16,314 nt of DNA from positions 1-16,314 of the forward strand of contig SKOL01000287.1 in assembly GCA_007120055.1 (NCBI GenBank). Direction: 5' to 3'. Shown here piece by piece: positions 1 through 7,050 of the stretch. Below the pieces are notes generated by a model. The model made no database searches, was not told the origin of the DNA, and saw only the letters and a program-made list of their open reading frames with translations. A program made the position numbers and the translations under genes. Each line of letters starts with the position of its first letter. The first letter of the stretch is position 1. Origin of the DNA: Anaerobacillus sp. (GTDB lineage: Bacteria; Bacillota; Bacilli; Bacillales_H; Anaerobacillaceae).

Positions 1-999
1 ACTAAGTACGGTCATCCAGAAATGACGGAAGTAAAAATTGATACGCGTAACAACCCAGCAATTCTCGTAAGTGGACATGATTTAAAAGACTTCGAAGAAC
101 TTTTAGAACAAACAGCAGGTACTGGAGTTGACGTTTATACTCACTCTGAAATGCTTCCTGCAAACTACTACCCAGCGTTCAAAAAATATGAACATTTCTA
201 CGGAAACTACGGAAACGCTTGGTGGAAACAAAAAGAAGAATTCGAAAGCTTTAACGGACCAGTTTTATTCACGACAAACTGTATCGTTCCGCCAAGAGCG
301 AGCTATAAAGACCGCGTTTACACGACAGGTTCAACAGCTTACCCAGGATTTACGCACATTCCTGATCGTCAAGATGGCGGTAAGAAAGATTTCTCTGAAA
401 TCATTGAGCATGCGAAAAAATTACCTGCTCCAACAGCTATCGAAGAAGGAACAATTATTGGTGGCTTCGCTCACAACCAAGTAACTCAATTAGCTGATAA
501 AGTAGTTGACGCTGTAAAATCTGGCGCGATTAAAAAGTTCTTCGTAATGGCTGGTTGTGACGGACGTATGAAGTCTCGTGACTACTACTCAGAATTCGCG
601 AAAGGACTTCCGCAAGATACGGTAATTTTAACAGCAGGTTGTGCAAAATATCGCTACAACAAGCTTCCATTAGGAGACATCGGTGGTATTCCACGTGTAC
701 TTGATGCTGGACAATGTAACGATTCTTACTCATTAGCTGTTGTTGCAATGAAGTTGAAAGAAATCTTTGACTTAAACGACATTAACGATTTACCGATCGA
801 ATATAACATTGCTTGGTATGAGCAAAAAGCAGTTATCGTTCTATTAGCTCTTTTATACCTAGGGGTAAAAGACATTAAATTAGGGCCAACTTTACCTGCA
901 TTCTTATCACCAAATGTAGCTAACGTATTGGTAGAAAAATTCGGAATTAGTGGTATTACAGATGTAGAACAAGACATGGATGTATACATGGCTAAATAA
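1..999 (+). CDS. hcp: Hybrid cluster protein (hydroxylamine reductase), 3' part
   Basis: The gene is open to the left edge (first codon reads T of TKYGHPEM), so its N-terminus, including the cubane-cluster cysteines, lies outside the window. Counting from the first visible codon, the whole ligand set of the hybrid Fe-S-O cluster is present: His26 (SGHD), Glu50 (THSEM), Cys94 (TTNC), Cys186 (MAGCDGR), Cys214 (TAGCAKY), Cys239 (GQCNDS) and Glu274 (WYEQK). This order and spacing is diagnostic of the Hcp family. The family acts in the cytoplasm; it reduces hydroxylamine in vitro and is implicated in nitric oxide and nitrosative-stress handling under low oxygen. The visible C-terminal half appears intact and ends before a clear terminator. 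An internal ATG at 22 is not the true start. Only the missing N-terminus could tell which length class of Hcp this is. Confidence 0.96.
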   Translation, partial: TKYGHPEMTEVKIDTRNNPAILVSGHDLKDFEELLEQTAGTGVDVYTHSEMLPANYYPAFKKYEHFYGNYGNAWWKQKEEFESFNGPVLFTTNCIVPPRASYKDRVYTTGSTAYPGFTHIPDRQDGGKKDFSEIIEHAKKLPAPTAIEEGTIIGGFAHNQVTQLADKVVDAVKSGAIKKFFVMAGCDGRMKSRDYYSEFAKGLPQDTVILTAGCAKYRYNKLPLGDIGGIPRVLDAGQCNDSYSLAVVAMKLKEIFDLNDINDLPIEYNIAWYEQKAVIVLLALLYLGVKDIKLGPTLPAFLSPNVANVLVEKFGISGITDVEQDMDVYMAK

Positions 1000-1046
1000 G
1001 ATCTATTATAACGCTCCTTATAAAATAGGAGTCGGAATGATCATTG

Positions 1047-1074
1047 AAAGCACCCAAATTATGGGTGCTTTTTC
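1047..1074 (+). terminator. Rho-independent terminator after hcp
   Basis: AAAGCACCC (1047-1055) pairs with GGGTGCTTT across a 7-nt AT loop and runs into a TTTTT tract. It lies about 50 nt after the hcp stop codon. Confidence 0.85.
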
Positions 1075-1205
1075 AATTGTTGATGCGAGTAAGACCTAAC
1101 CTTAGTTACGTTTGGTCATAAAAACGACAAATAACAAAATAGCCGTAAATGGGAACTTTATTTTAGCTATATACTTTATCAATTTTACGAAATTACATCA
1201 AAATG

Positions 1206-1233
1206 TTGCACAAACAATTCATTTTATTATAAA
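1206..1233 (+). promoter_or_regulatory. Possible sigma-A promoter of the small acidic gene
   Basis: TTGCAC (1206-1211) and TATAAA (1228-1233) are separated by 16 nt, about 20 nt before the ribosome site of the 67-residue gene. Only the TTG of the -35 box fits the consensus well, so the call is weak. The rest of 1075-1254 is AT-rich and shows nothing else convincing. Confidence 0.35.
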
Positions 1234-1269
1234 GTTTATCTTTAGAGAGATTTTAGGAGGTTTTTCAAT

Positions 1270-1473
1270 TTGGAACAAGCATTAGAACGCATTAAAATGC
1301 AATTAGCGCAAATGGACAAAGAAAATAAATGGGAAGATGTAGATCGAGATGAAGTCGTTGATTTATTAATTTTTGAAGAAATAAAAGCGGCCTCATATCA
1401 ATTTTCTTATGAAAAAGTAGGAAAGGTCGTCGAATTCCTCCTTGAAGAAGGAGAAAAATTAAAGCTAAATTAA
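1270..1473 (+). CDS. Small acidic helical protein of unknown function
   Basis: This encodes a 67-residue protein starting at TTG, set by an AGGAGG at 1255-1260 with a 9-nt spacer. No in-frame ATG is equally well placed. The sequence is rich in Glu, Lys and Asp with regularly spaced Leu, Ile and Val, and looks fully helical, for example around VVDLLIFEEIKAA and VGKVVEFLLEEG. It has no signal peptide, membrane segment or cysteine, so it is probably a small cytoplasmic protein. It stands alone between two terminator-like structures and is likely its own transcription unit. I do not recognise the family. The strong ribosome site and lack of low-complexity sequence support a real gene. Confidence 0.75.
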   Translation: MEQALERIKMQLAQMDKENKWEDVDRDEVVDLLIFEEIKAASYQFSYEKVGKVVEFLLEEGEKLKLN

Positions 1474-1493
1474 AGCATTTTTCAAATGTTGCC

Positions 1494-1528
1494 AAAAGTT
1501 CCGGGTGTTTTTTGCGTTCGGAACTTTT
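1494..1528 (+). terminator. Hairpin after the small acidic gene
   Basis: AAAAGTTCCG (1494-1503) pairs perfectly with CGGAACTTTT (1519-1528) across a 15-nt loop. There is no long T tract after the stem, so termination is likely but not certain. Confidence 0.5.
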
Positions 1529-1577
1529 AGTATTTAGTTGTAATAATCAAACGTCAAAAATTTATACAGACTTTTCA

Positions 1578-1598
1578 AAAAAATAGCGCCTATTTTTT
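1578..1598 (+). terminator. Short AT-rich palindrome ending in six T
   Basis: AAAAAATAG (1578-1586) and CTATTTTTT (1590-1598) pair across CGC. This could be a weak terminator or attenuator just before the cysteine-rich mini-ORF and the proline-rich gene. The stem is AT-rich and the loop is only 3 nt. Confidence 0.3.
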
Positions 1599-1608
1599 GG
1601 AGGACAAG

Positions 1609-1638
1609 ATGTGTTGTAGTTGTTTGTGCATAGCATGA
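1609..1638 (+). CDS. Possible 9-codon cysteine-rich leader peptide
   Basis: A GGAGG at 1599-1603 sits 5 nt before an ATG that opens a nine-residue frame, MCCSCLCIA, ending in TGA at 1636-1638. Four of nine residues are Cys. The next ribosome site (1667-1674), for the proline-rich protein, starts 28 nt after this stop, an arrangement expected of a leader peptide. The underlying DNA is a GT-rich tract in which Cys codons can arise by chance, so this is a candidate, not an established gene. Confidence 0.3.
   Translation: MCCSCLCIA
1629..1636 (+). promoter_or_regulatory. Possible sporulation-type -10 element
   Basis: CATAGCAT matches the CATANNNT form of SigE/SigK -10 boxes and would place the 5' end between here and the ribosome site at 1667. 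No convincing -35 partner was seen. If used, it would exclude both the ATG at 1640 and the mini-ORF at 1609. Confidence 0.22.
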
Positions 1639-1681
1639 TATGGACCTACAAGTTAATTACCTAAGTAGAGGAGGTTTTCAC

Positions 1682-2212
1682 TTGAACCCATATCACTTAA
1701 ATGATCAACAACGATTTATTGTAAATGGCTATGAGGATGCTTTGGGCTTTTCACCCTCTTTTAACCAACAACTGCATGAACATAACGTGACAAATGATAG
1801 CCATCAAGAGAGGCAATTTCAATTTTGGGGACCATTTGTGGGCGGGCTTACTGGATTATTTCCGGGTGCTGTACAACCAGGCCCACCACCTTTTGTACAA
1901 CCAGGCCCTCCGTTTACACCACCAGGGCCGCCACCAGTAACGCCGCCAGGCCAACCGGGACCACCAACAGCTCCACCGCCTGCATTTACTCCAGCGCCTC
2001 AGGCAGAAATCGGATTATTTGCAGTAGATCCAGGTGCTATTCGCGGTTGTTTGTATCGATACACTTATGTGTGGCTAACGAATAGACAACAGTTTTGGTT
2101 TTTCCCAATATTTGTAGGACGAAGAAGTATAGCAGGTTATCGTTGGACAGGATTTTCTTGGGTTTATTTCGGAATTGACCTTAGACGTATATCTTCGTTC
2201 CAGTGTTTTTAA
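1682..2212 (+). CDS. Proline-rich protein with conserved-looking aromatic C-terminal domain
   Basis: This is a 176-residue protein. I place the start at TTG 1682 because AGAGGAGG (1667-1674) lies 7 nt upstream. An in-frame ATG at 1640 has no ribosome site and would run through that Shine-Dalgarno. Residues 1-50 are polar (Gln, Asn, His). Residues 61-107 form a linker of imperfect PGPP / PGPPP repeats. Residues 109-176 form a compact aromatic domain with GCLYRYTYVWL, FWFFPIFVGRRSI, GYRWTGFSWVYFGIDLRR and a terminal SFQCF. Two Cys (123 and 175) bracket this domain and could form a disulfide. There is no signal peptide or transmembrane helix. The composition suggests a surface or spore-coat-associated protein, but that is inference; I cannot name the family with certainty. 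Confidence 0.8.
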   Translation: MNPYHLNDQQRFIVNGYEDALGFSPSFNQQLHEHNVTNDSHQERQFQFWGPFVGGLTGLFPGAVQPGPPPFVQPGPPFTPPGPPPVTPPGQPGPPTAPPPAFTPAPQAEIGLFAVDPGAIRGCLYRYTYVWLTNRQQFWFFPIFVGRRSIAGYRWTGFSWVYFGIDLRRISSFQCF

Positions 2213-2259
2213 TCTTAGAGCTTAATAATGAATTTTTAAAAATCGTTTTCACAAACATG

Positions 2260-2297
2260 AAAGAAAAGATCGGACTTCTATGTTCGGTCTTTTCTTT
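2260..2297 (+). terminator. Terminator after the proline-rich gene
   Basis: A 16-bp stem, AAAGAAAAGATCGGAC (2260-2275) against GTTCGGTCTTTTCTTT (2282-2297), contains two G-U pairs and a 6-nt loop. The A-rich left arm and T-rich right arm could serve both strands. Confidence 0.8.
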
Positions 2298-2454
2298 GAT
2301 TTGCTTTCTAAAAACATTCTTTGTTGAGGATATTGATGTTACAAAACTGAAGTTTATCTACGGAAGTCTATGAAATGAGCTTTCTTAAACGAATGATACA
2401 AAATATCTTACAATACAATAAATTATAACGAATATTTTAGGAGGGGTTTTGTAC

Positions 2455-4122
2455 ATGGCAAAAATGTATCCGCATTATGAACAGGATGAGTTAGTGAGTC
2501 AAATCAAAAATGATGGTGAAAGGATATTTTATGAAGCTTGTATGAAGTTGCCGGATTCATATCAGGTCGTCTATTCTTTTGAATATTTTAATAGAGGTCA
2601 GGGGGAAAGGGAGGCTGACTTTATAATCGTGCATCCTGCCTATGGGTATTTAGTTGTTGAAGTAAAAGAAGGTGAAATAGCATATAAAAACCGTAAATGG
2701 TATGAATGGAAACAAGGTTTAATAGTGTTAGATAAAGATCCGAAAGAGCAAGCAAAATCTGCTATGTACAAAATTCGAGATCTCTACTCTAAAAAAACAG
2801 GAAAGAAATTTCCTTTAAAATATGCATATGCCCTCTGTTTTCCAGAATCTGACGAGGTACAAGGTATCTTACCGGTTGAAGATGAGATGATTTTCACTAA
2901 AGATACTTTAGAAAACCTTGATAGTGCTATTAAGAGTGCATTTACTGTATGGAACAATTCAATTGTATGTACTAATGCTCCCGTTGTCATTCAACAATTA
3001 ATGTCAAACGTATTAAATCAAAGTGGTAAGACAAAGAGTCAAAGTATCGGACGATGGATTGGTGATTTTCATGAAAAAGCTGAAGTGATTTTTACCGAAG
3101 AACAGGAACATATATTAAGGGCGACAAGTCTTGAAAATAGGTTAGTATTTTTAGGTGCAGCGGGATCAGGGAAAACATTTCTCGCTATGGAAAAAGCTAA
3201 AAGGTTGGCAAAAGAAGGTAAGAAGGTGTTGCTCACATGCTATAATTCTTTACTAGCGGAATTTATGAATGAAAAACTTAAAGAAACAAAACTTGCACAT
3301 AATATCGAAATTAGAAATTATCATCATTTTTCATTAGGTTTTCTTCGTAAATCTAGTGTAGCATTTGAAATCCCATCTAACACACAAGAAAAAAACCACT
3401 TTTTTAAGTATGAAGTGCCAGAACTAGTTTTAGACTGTAGCGATTTTATAGAAGATAAATTTGACTCAATTATTATTGACGAAGGTCAAGATTTTTCTGA
3501 AGAGTGGATTTTATCATTATGTGCACTATTAAACAACGATGGGGATTTATTTATGTTTGCTGACGAAAATCAAACGTTATTTGGAGATTTTGATAAAAGA
3601 ATTTATAACTTAATTAAATGCTCCCGTTACCGCTTAACGCTTAATCTTCGAAATACAGAAAAAATCCATGAGTGGATCTCCCAGTTTACCATTCATAAAG
3701 AATATTTCGGCAGTGCAAAACTGAAAAATGGAAAGCCAATAGAATTTAAGCGCTGGAAAACTCAAAATGAAGAAAGGCGTGAAATTAATAAAGTATTAAA
3801 TTACTTATTATCTCAAGGTGTGAAGCCACAACAAATAGTAATTTTATCCCCTTTTAGGAAAGAAAACAGCTGTTTATCAGACGTATCCTACATTGCGAAT
3901 TTATTAATCGAAGAAGGTAATCAAATCAAGGACAGAAGTATACGTTTTGCAACGATTATGTCATATAAAGGATTAGAAGCGGATGTCGTGTTATTAATTG
4001 GTATCCAAAATCACGAATATCTTTGTAGCAAAACGAATCTTTATGTCGGAGGCTCACGCGCAAAGTATTATTTGAATATTTTTCATCATGTAGATTTTAA
4101 GCCTTGGTTAGTCAAAAAATAA
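2455..4122 (+). CDS. NERD-nuclease/SF1 (UvrD-like) helicase fusion, 555 residues
   Basis: The start is ATG 2455, 8 nt after AGGAGGGG (2439-2446). A TTG at 2449 would leave only 2 nt. Residues about 15-135 form a NERD (nuclease-related) domain with a restriction-endonuclease-like core: Glu22 in GERIFYE, Asp55 in EADFII, and Glu69-x-Lys71 in VVEVKEG. Residues about 210-545 are a complete SF1 helicase: Walker A GAAGSGKT (234-241), Walker B IIDEGQDF (340-347), motif III FADENQ (368-373), LRNT (398-401), motif V SYKGLEAD (503-510) and motif VI GSRAK with arginine finger Arg535. All catalytic residues look intact. It is probably an ATP-driven DNA or RNA translocase with nuclease activity. The family is known from mobile and defence contexts, but the substrate is unknown. 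A second, distinct NERD-helicase follows. Confidence 0.9.
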   Translation: MAKMYPHYEQDELVSQIKNDGERIFYEACMKLPDSYQVVYSFEYFNRGQGEREADFIIVHPAYGYLVVEVKEGEIAYKNRKWYEWKQGLIVLDKDPKEQAKSAMYKIRDLYSKKTGKKFPLKYAYALCFPESDEVQGILPVEDEMIFTKDTLENLDSAIKSAFTVWNNSIVCTNAPVVIQQLMSNVLNQSGKTKSQSIGRWIGDFHEKAEVIFTEEQEHILRATSLENRLVFLGAAGSGKTFLAMEKAKRLAKEGKKVLLTCYNSLLAEFMNEKLKETKLAHNIEIRNYHHFSLGFLRKSSVAFEIPSNTQEKNHFFKYEVPELVLDCSDFIEDKFDSIIIDEGQDFSEEWILSLCALLNNDGDLFMFADENQTLFGDFDKRIYNLIKCSRYRLTLNLRNTEKIHEWISQFTIHKEYFGSAKLKNGKPIEFKRWKTQNEERREINKVLNYLLSQGVKPQQIVILSPFRKENSCLSDVSYIANLLIEEGNQIKDRSIRFATIMSYKGLEADVVLLIGIQNHEYLCSKTNLYVGGSRAKYYLNIFHHVDFKPWLVKK

Positions 4123-4434
4123 TATAATTTACTATGGATTTCCTTCAATTTTCGCATTATTGAAAAGTGATTGCAGTCGTTTTTTTCACAATTGTAATAT
4201 TTGTGTTCAGGTCACGTGCTTCGAAAGGGAAAATTGAAGAGAAGGCAAAACGTTGCTGGTCCTCCAACGCTTTTCGATGCTCCTGCGGTTACTATTCGCA
4301 AAGCACAAGGAGTAAATCGAAGAAGCTGCTTCGCTGCCCAAGGCGCTTGCGCTTCTCTTATGACAAATCTCCTAGGTATATTGGTTAGTTTCTCGAATAA
4401 ATTTATATAAAAATTATCATTTGTAGGAGGGTCT
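4123..4434. other. Structured spacer between the two NERD-helicase genes
   Basis: This 312-nt gap has no convincing gene. Its second half (about 4240-4362) is more GC-rich than the flanking AT-rich coding DNA and full of self-complementary pieces, including TTCGAT (4273-4278) against ATCGAA (4316-4321), CTGCTTCGCTG, and CAAGGCGCTTGCGCTT ending at 4355. The last string resembles the end of interspersed palindromic repeats that I recall from Bacillaceae intergenic regions. Frames open across it (from 4167 and 4201) lack ribosome sites and change character abruptly, so I do not call them genes. Confidence 0.5.
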
Positions 4435-6597
4435 ATGGGAGATAGTCATTTTATTAATACAGATCCATTAGGTAAAGCCGGTGAATTTTCAGAATTAACT
4501 GTTTGGGAAAAGGTGAAAGAAGCTTTTGCCAAAAGGAAATGTCTTGGTTACTTAAAATACCCAATTTTTTCAAAACTAGGTCAACATCGTAAAGAACCAG
4601 ACATAATGATGGCTGATAAAGAGTTCGGAATCATTGTCATTGAAGTTAAAGCATTAACGATTGAACAAATTTCAGCGATCCATGGACACCGCTGGGAATA
4701 TTCAGATTTTTACGAGCCTTACGGTAACCCATATGAACAAGCAGAAGGACACCTATACACAATTTTAAGACTTTGTGATAGTGAGTTTAGTCTCGCGAGA
4801 AAGGTAAATGGGAGAGCATTAGTTGCTTTACCGGAAATATCTATAAAAGATTGGAGTGATAAAGGCTTTAATAAACTTCCTTGTTCACCACCAATTTTAT
4901 TTAAAGAAGATTTAACAAAAATGCGACTGTTAGAAAAAATAGAACGAACTCATCTCGTCCAAAGTGGCATTGAAATTAATGAAGAGCGTTGGTCTTTATT
5001 ATTAAATATATTAGGTGGATCGCAAATTCATCTAAAACCACCACGAAATAAATCAAAAATAAAGCAAAATAGATCAAGTATTATTAGCAGCTTAACTGAG
5101 CGATTATTTGAACTTGATTTACAACAAGAACAAATAGGCAAGGTCATTCCACCTGGCCCTCAGAGGATTCGTGGAATTGCAGGCTCTGGTAAAACGGTTA
5201 TCTTATGTCAAAAAGCCGCCCATATGCACTTGAAGCACCCAGAAAAAAATATTGCCTTAATTTTCTTTACTCGAAGCTTATATGATCAAATCATTTCTCA
5301 TATAGATCAGTGGTTGAAACATTTTAGCAATGGACAGGAAGGCTATGATCCTAAAACTAATCACAAACTTAAAATACTACACGCTTGGGGTTCTCGTGAA
5401 CGTGAAGGTTTTTATGGAAAAATGTGCGAACTTCATCATACGAGACGTCTAACTGTAAATGATACGGATTACAGAAAACCTATTGAAGGACTTGCCGATT
5501 TATGTAAGCGACTCTTAGAGGAAACCACGATAAAACCATATTTCGATGCAATATTTATTGATGAAGGCCAGGACCTAATTGTTGATAAGAAAGAGCTACT
5601 ATTTGAAGGAAGACAGCCTATTTATTGGCTCGCATATCAAGCATTGAAACCAGTTAGTGAAAACGAGCCAGAAACACGAAGATTAATATGGGCTTATGAT
5701 GAATTACAAAGTCTTGATACACATGAAATTCCTACAGCGAAACAACTTTTTGGAAATGATGGAAAATTAAACACAATGGTTCGAGGTGTCCATATAGGTG
5801 GAATTAAAAAAAGTGAAATTATGCATAAATGTTATCGTACACCGGGTCCTATCTTAACAGCCGCTCACGGTCTCGGTATGGGTTTGTTACGCCCACAAGG
5901 TATGTTACGTGGGCCAACAACAAAGAAAGATTGGGAAAGCATTGGATATGTAATTGAAGAAGGTAGTTTCATATCAGGACAAAAAATTGTTTTGAATCGA
6001 CCAGAAAAAAATTCTCCTAATTTAGTCCCGAAACATTGGCCCGATCCAGTGATTGAATTTCAAAATTATGATTCTCGTGAAAAAGAACTTCATGCCGTTG
6101 CGCAAAAAATTAAAGAAAATATAGATTTTGATGACTTAAACCCTCAGCGAGATATTTTAATTATTATTTTAGGAAACTACAATACTTGGCAAATGGAAAA
6201 ATTAATGGGTAGAAAATTACAAGAAAACGGTATTAATTTTTATATTCCAAGTGCATTAGATAAAAATATTTTTATTCAAAGGGGCCATCGTAAGAATCCA
6301 GATTTATTTTGGTATGATAATGCTGTTACAATTTCGAAAATTCATCGAGCCAAAGGAAACGAAGCAAATATGGTTTACGTGATCGGAGTAGATCAGGTTG
6401 CTGAGGATGAAGCCAATTTTACTTTACGAAATCAATTATTTGTCGCTCTTACTAGAGCTCGTGGATGGGTTCATCTAAGTGGAGTTGGTGAGTATCCATT
6501 TTTTCAAGAAATCAATAGTGTCCTTGAAAATAAAAGTCGATTTAGTTTTACGTACAAAAAACCTACTATCCGTGAACTAAATGATGAAGATTCATAA
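4435..6597 (+). CDS. NERD-nuclease/SF1 helicase fusion, 720 residues
   Basis: The ATG start follows AGGAGGG (4425-4431) with a rather short spacer. Residues about 12-135 form a NERD domain: Glu17 in KAGEFSE, Asp56 in EPDIMM, Glu70-x-Lys72 in VIEVKA. After a linker comes an SF1 helicase: Walker A GIAGSGKT (247-254), Walker B FIDEGQDL (374-381), motif III YDELQS (421-426), YRTPG (467-471), motif V HRAKGNEA (637-644) and motif VI VALTRAR (670-676). The core is longer than in the 555-residue neighbour, with extra sequence between motifs, so the two are related in architecture but not a recent duplication. The annotation usually given to such proteins is NERD domain-containing DNA/RNA helicase. 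Both active sites appear complete. The gap of 78 nt to the OB-fold gene shows no strong terminator, so co-transcription is plausible. Confidence 0.9.
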   Translation: MGDSHFINTDPLGKAGEFSELTVWEKVKEAFAKRKCLGYLKYPIFSKLGQHRKEPDIMMADKEFGIIVIEVKALTIEQISAIHGHRWEYSDFYEPYGNPYEQAEGHLYTILRLCDSEFSLARKVNGRALVALPEISIKDWSDKGFNKLPCSPPILFKEDLTKMRLLEKIERTHLVQSGIEINEERWSLLLNILGGSQIHLKPPRNKSKIKQNRSSIISSLTERLFELDLQQEQIGKVIPPGPQRIRGIAGSGKTVILCQKAAHMHLKHPEKNIALIFFTRSLYDQIISHIDQWLKHFSNGQEGYDPKTNHKLKILHAWGSREREGFYGKMCELHHTRRLTVNDTDYRKPIEGLADLCKRLLEETTIKPYFDAIFIDEGQDLIVDKKELLFEGRQPIYWLAYQALKPVSENEPETRRLIWAYDELQSLDTHEIPTAKQLFGNDGKLNTMVRGVHIGGIKKSEIMHKCYRTPGPILTAAHGLGMGLLRPQGMLRGPTTKKDWESIGYVIEEGSFISGQKIVLNRPEKNSPNLVPKHWPDPVIEFQNYDSREKELHAVAQKIKENIDFDDLNPQRDILIIILGNYNTWQMEKLMGRKLQENGINFYIPSALDKNIFIQRGHRKNPDLFWYDNAVTISKIHRAKGNEANMVYVIGVDQVAEDEANFTLRNQLFVALTRARGWVHLSGVGEYPFFQEINSVLENKSRFSFTYKKPTIRELNDEDS

Positions 6598-6675
6598 GTT
6601 TGTTTTTTCTTAAAAAAACATGATATAAGAAAAATTTGTTAAACATAATCTAGTAATAAGAAAAGGAGGGGTAGC

Positions 6676-7044
6676 ATGCCGATTACTGGTAAAGATATGG
6701 AAGAAATGAAAGATCATCTGAAAAATAATTGGCGCCTAGAAGATGGGCGTTACGTCGTCTTAGTTGAAGACGTTAATATTAGCACGGTCGCTGATGGGAA
6801 AAGACCGCTTTGTTGGGAGCTGAAAGTTGTTCGTTCTGGTCGAAAATTACAAAAGTTTCATTGGATTGGGAAAGCAGGTGGAGTGGGTATTTTAATCACC
6901 GACTTACAAAATCTTGGAATGAGACATATTACTCCGGAAAATGCGATTAATGCATGTAATAGTTTAATTGGTAAAAAGATCGAAATTAATGTAGAGTACA
7001 ACGGCGAATACCAAAACATCATTTTTTTAAGGAAAATAGAATAG
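6676..7044 (+). CDS. OB-fold ssDNA-binding-like protein (DUF669-like)
   Basis: This encodes a 122-residue protein after a strong ribosome site, AAAAGGAGGGG, 4-6 nt before the ATG. A short helical N-terminus is followed by a beta-rich pattern: YVVLVEDVNI, LCWELKVVRSGRKLQKFHWI, a helix with GILITDLQNLGM, LIGKKIEINVEYNGEYQNIIFL. This order, with a late GKKIEINV...YNGEYQNI strand pair, resembles the DUF669 family, phage-type OB-fold proteins thought to bind single-stranded DNA beside replication helicases. The assignment rests on recalled pattern only. The gene ends 3-6 nt before the SF2 helicase start, a very tight two-gene unit that supports a shared role in DNA processing. An alternative is another small OB-fold or beta-sandwich protein. 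Confidence 0.7.
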   Translation: MPITGKDMEEMKDHLKNNWRLEDGRYVVLVEDVNISTVADGKRPLCWELKVVRSGRKLQKFHWIGKAGGVGILITDLQNLGMRHITPENAINACNSLIGKKIEINVEYNGEYQNIIFLRKIE

Positions 7045-7050
7045 TCATTG

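Noticed and set aside
1037..1099. Short frame with AGGAG upstream after hcp
   Set aside because: It runs straight through the hcp terminator hairpin; the ribosome-site match is probably chance.
4167..4388. Open frame starting at GTG with a hydrophobic N-terminus (IAVVFFTIVIFVF)
   Set aside because: It has no ribosome site, and the hydrophobic start changes abruptly into low-quality Ser/Arg/Cys-rich sequence over the repeat-like spacer. It could be a gene remnant but is not supported as a CDS.
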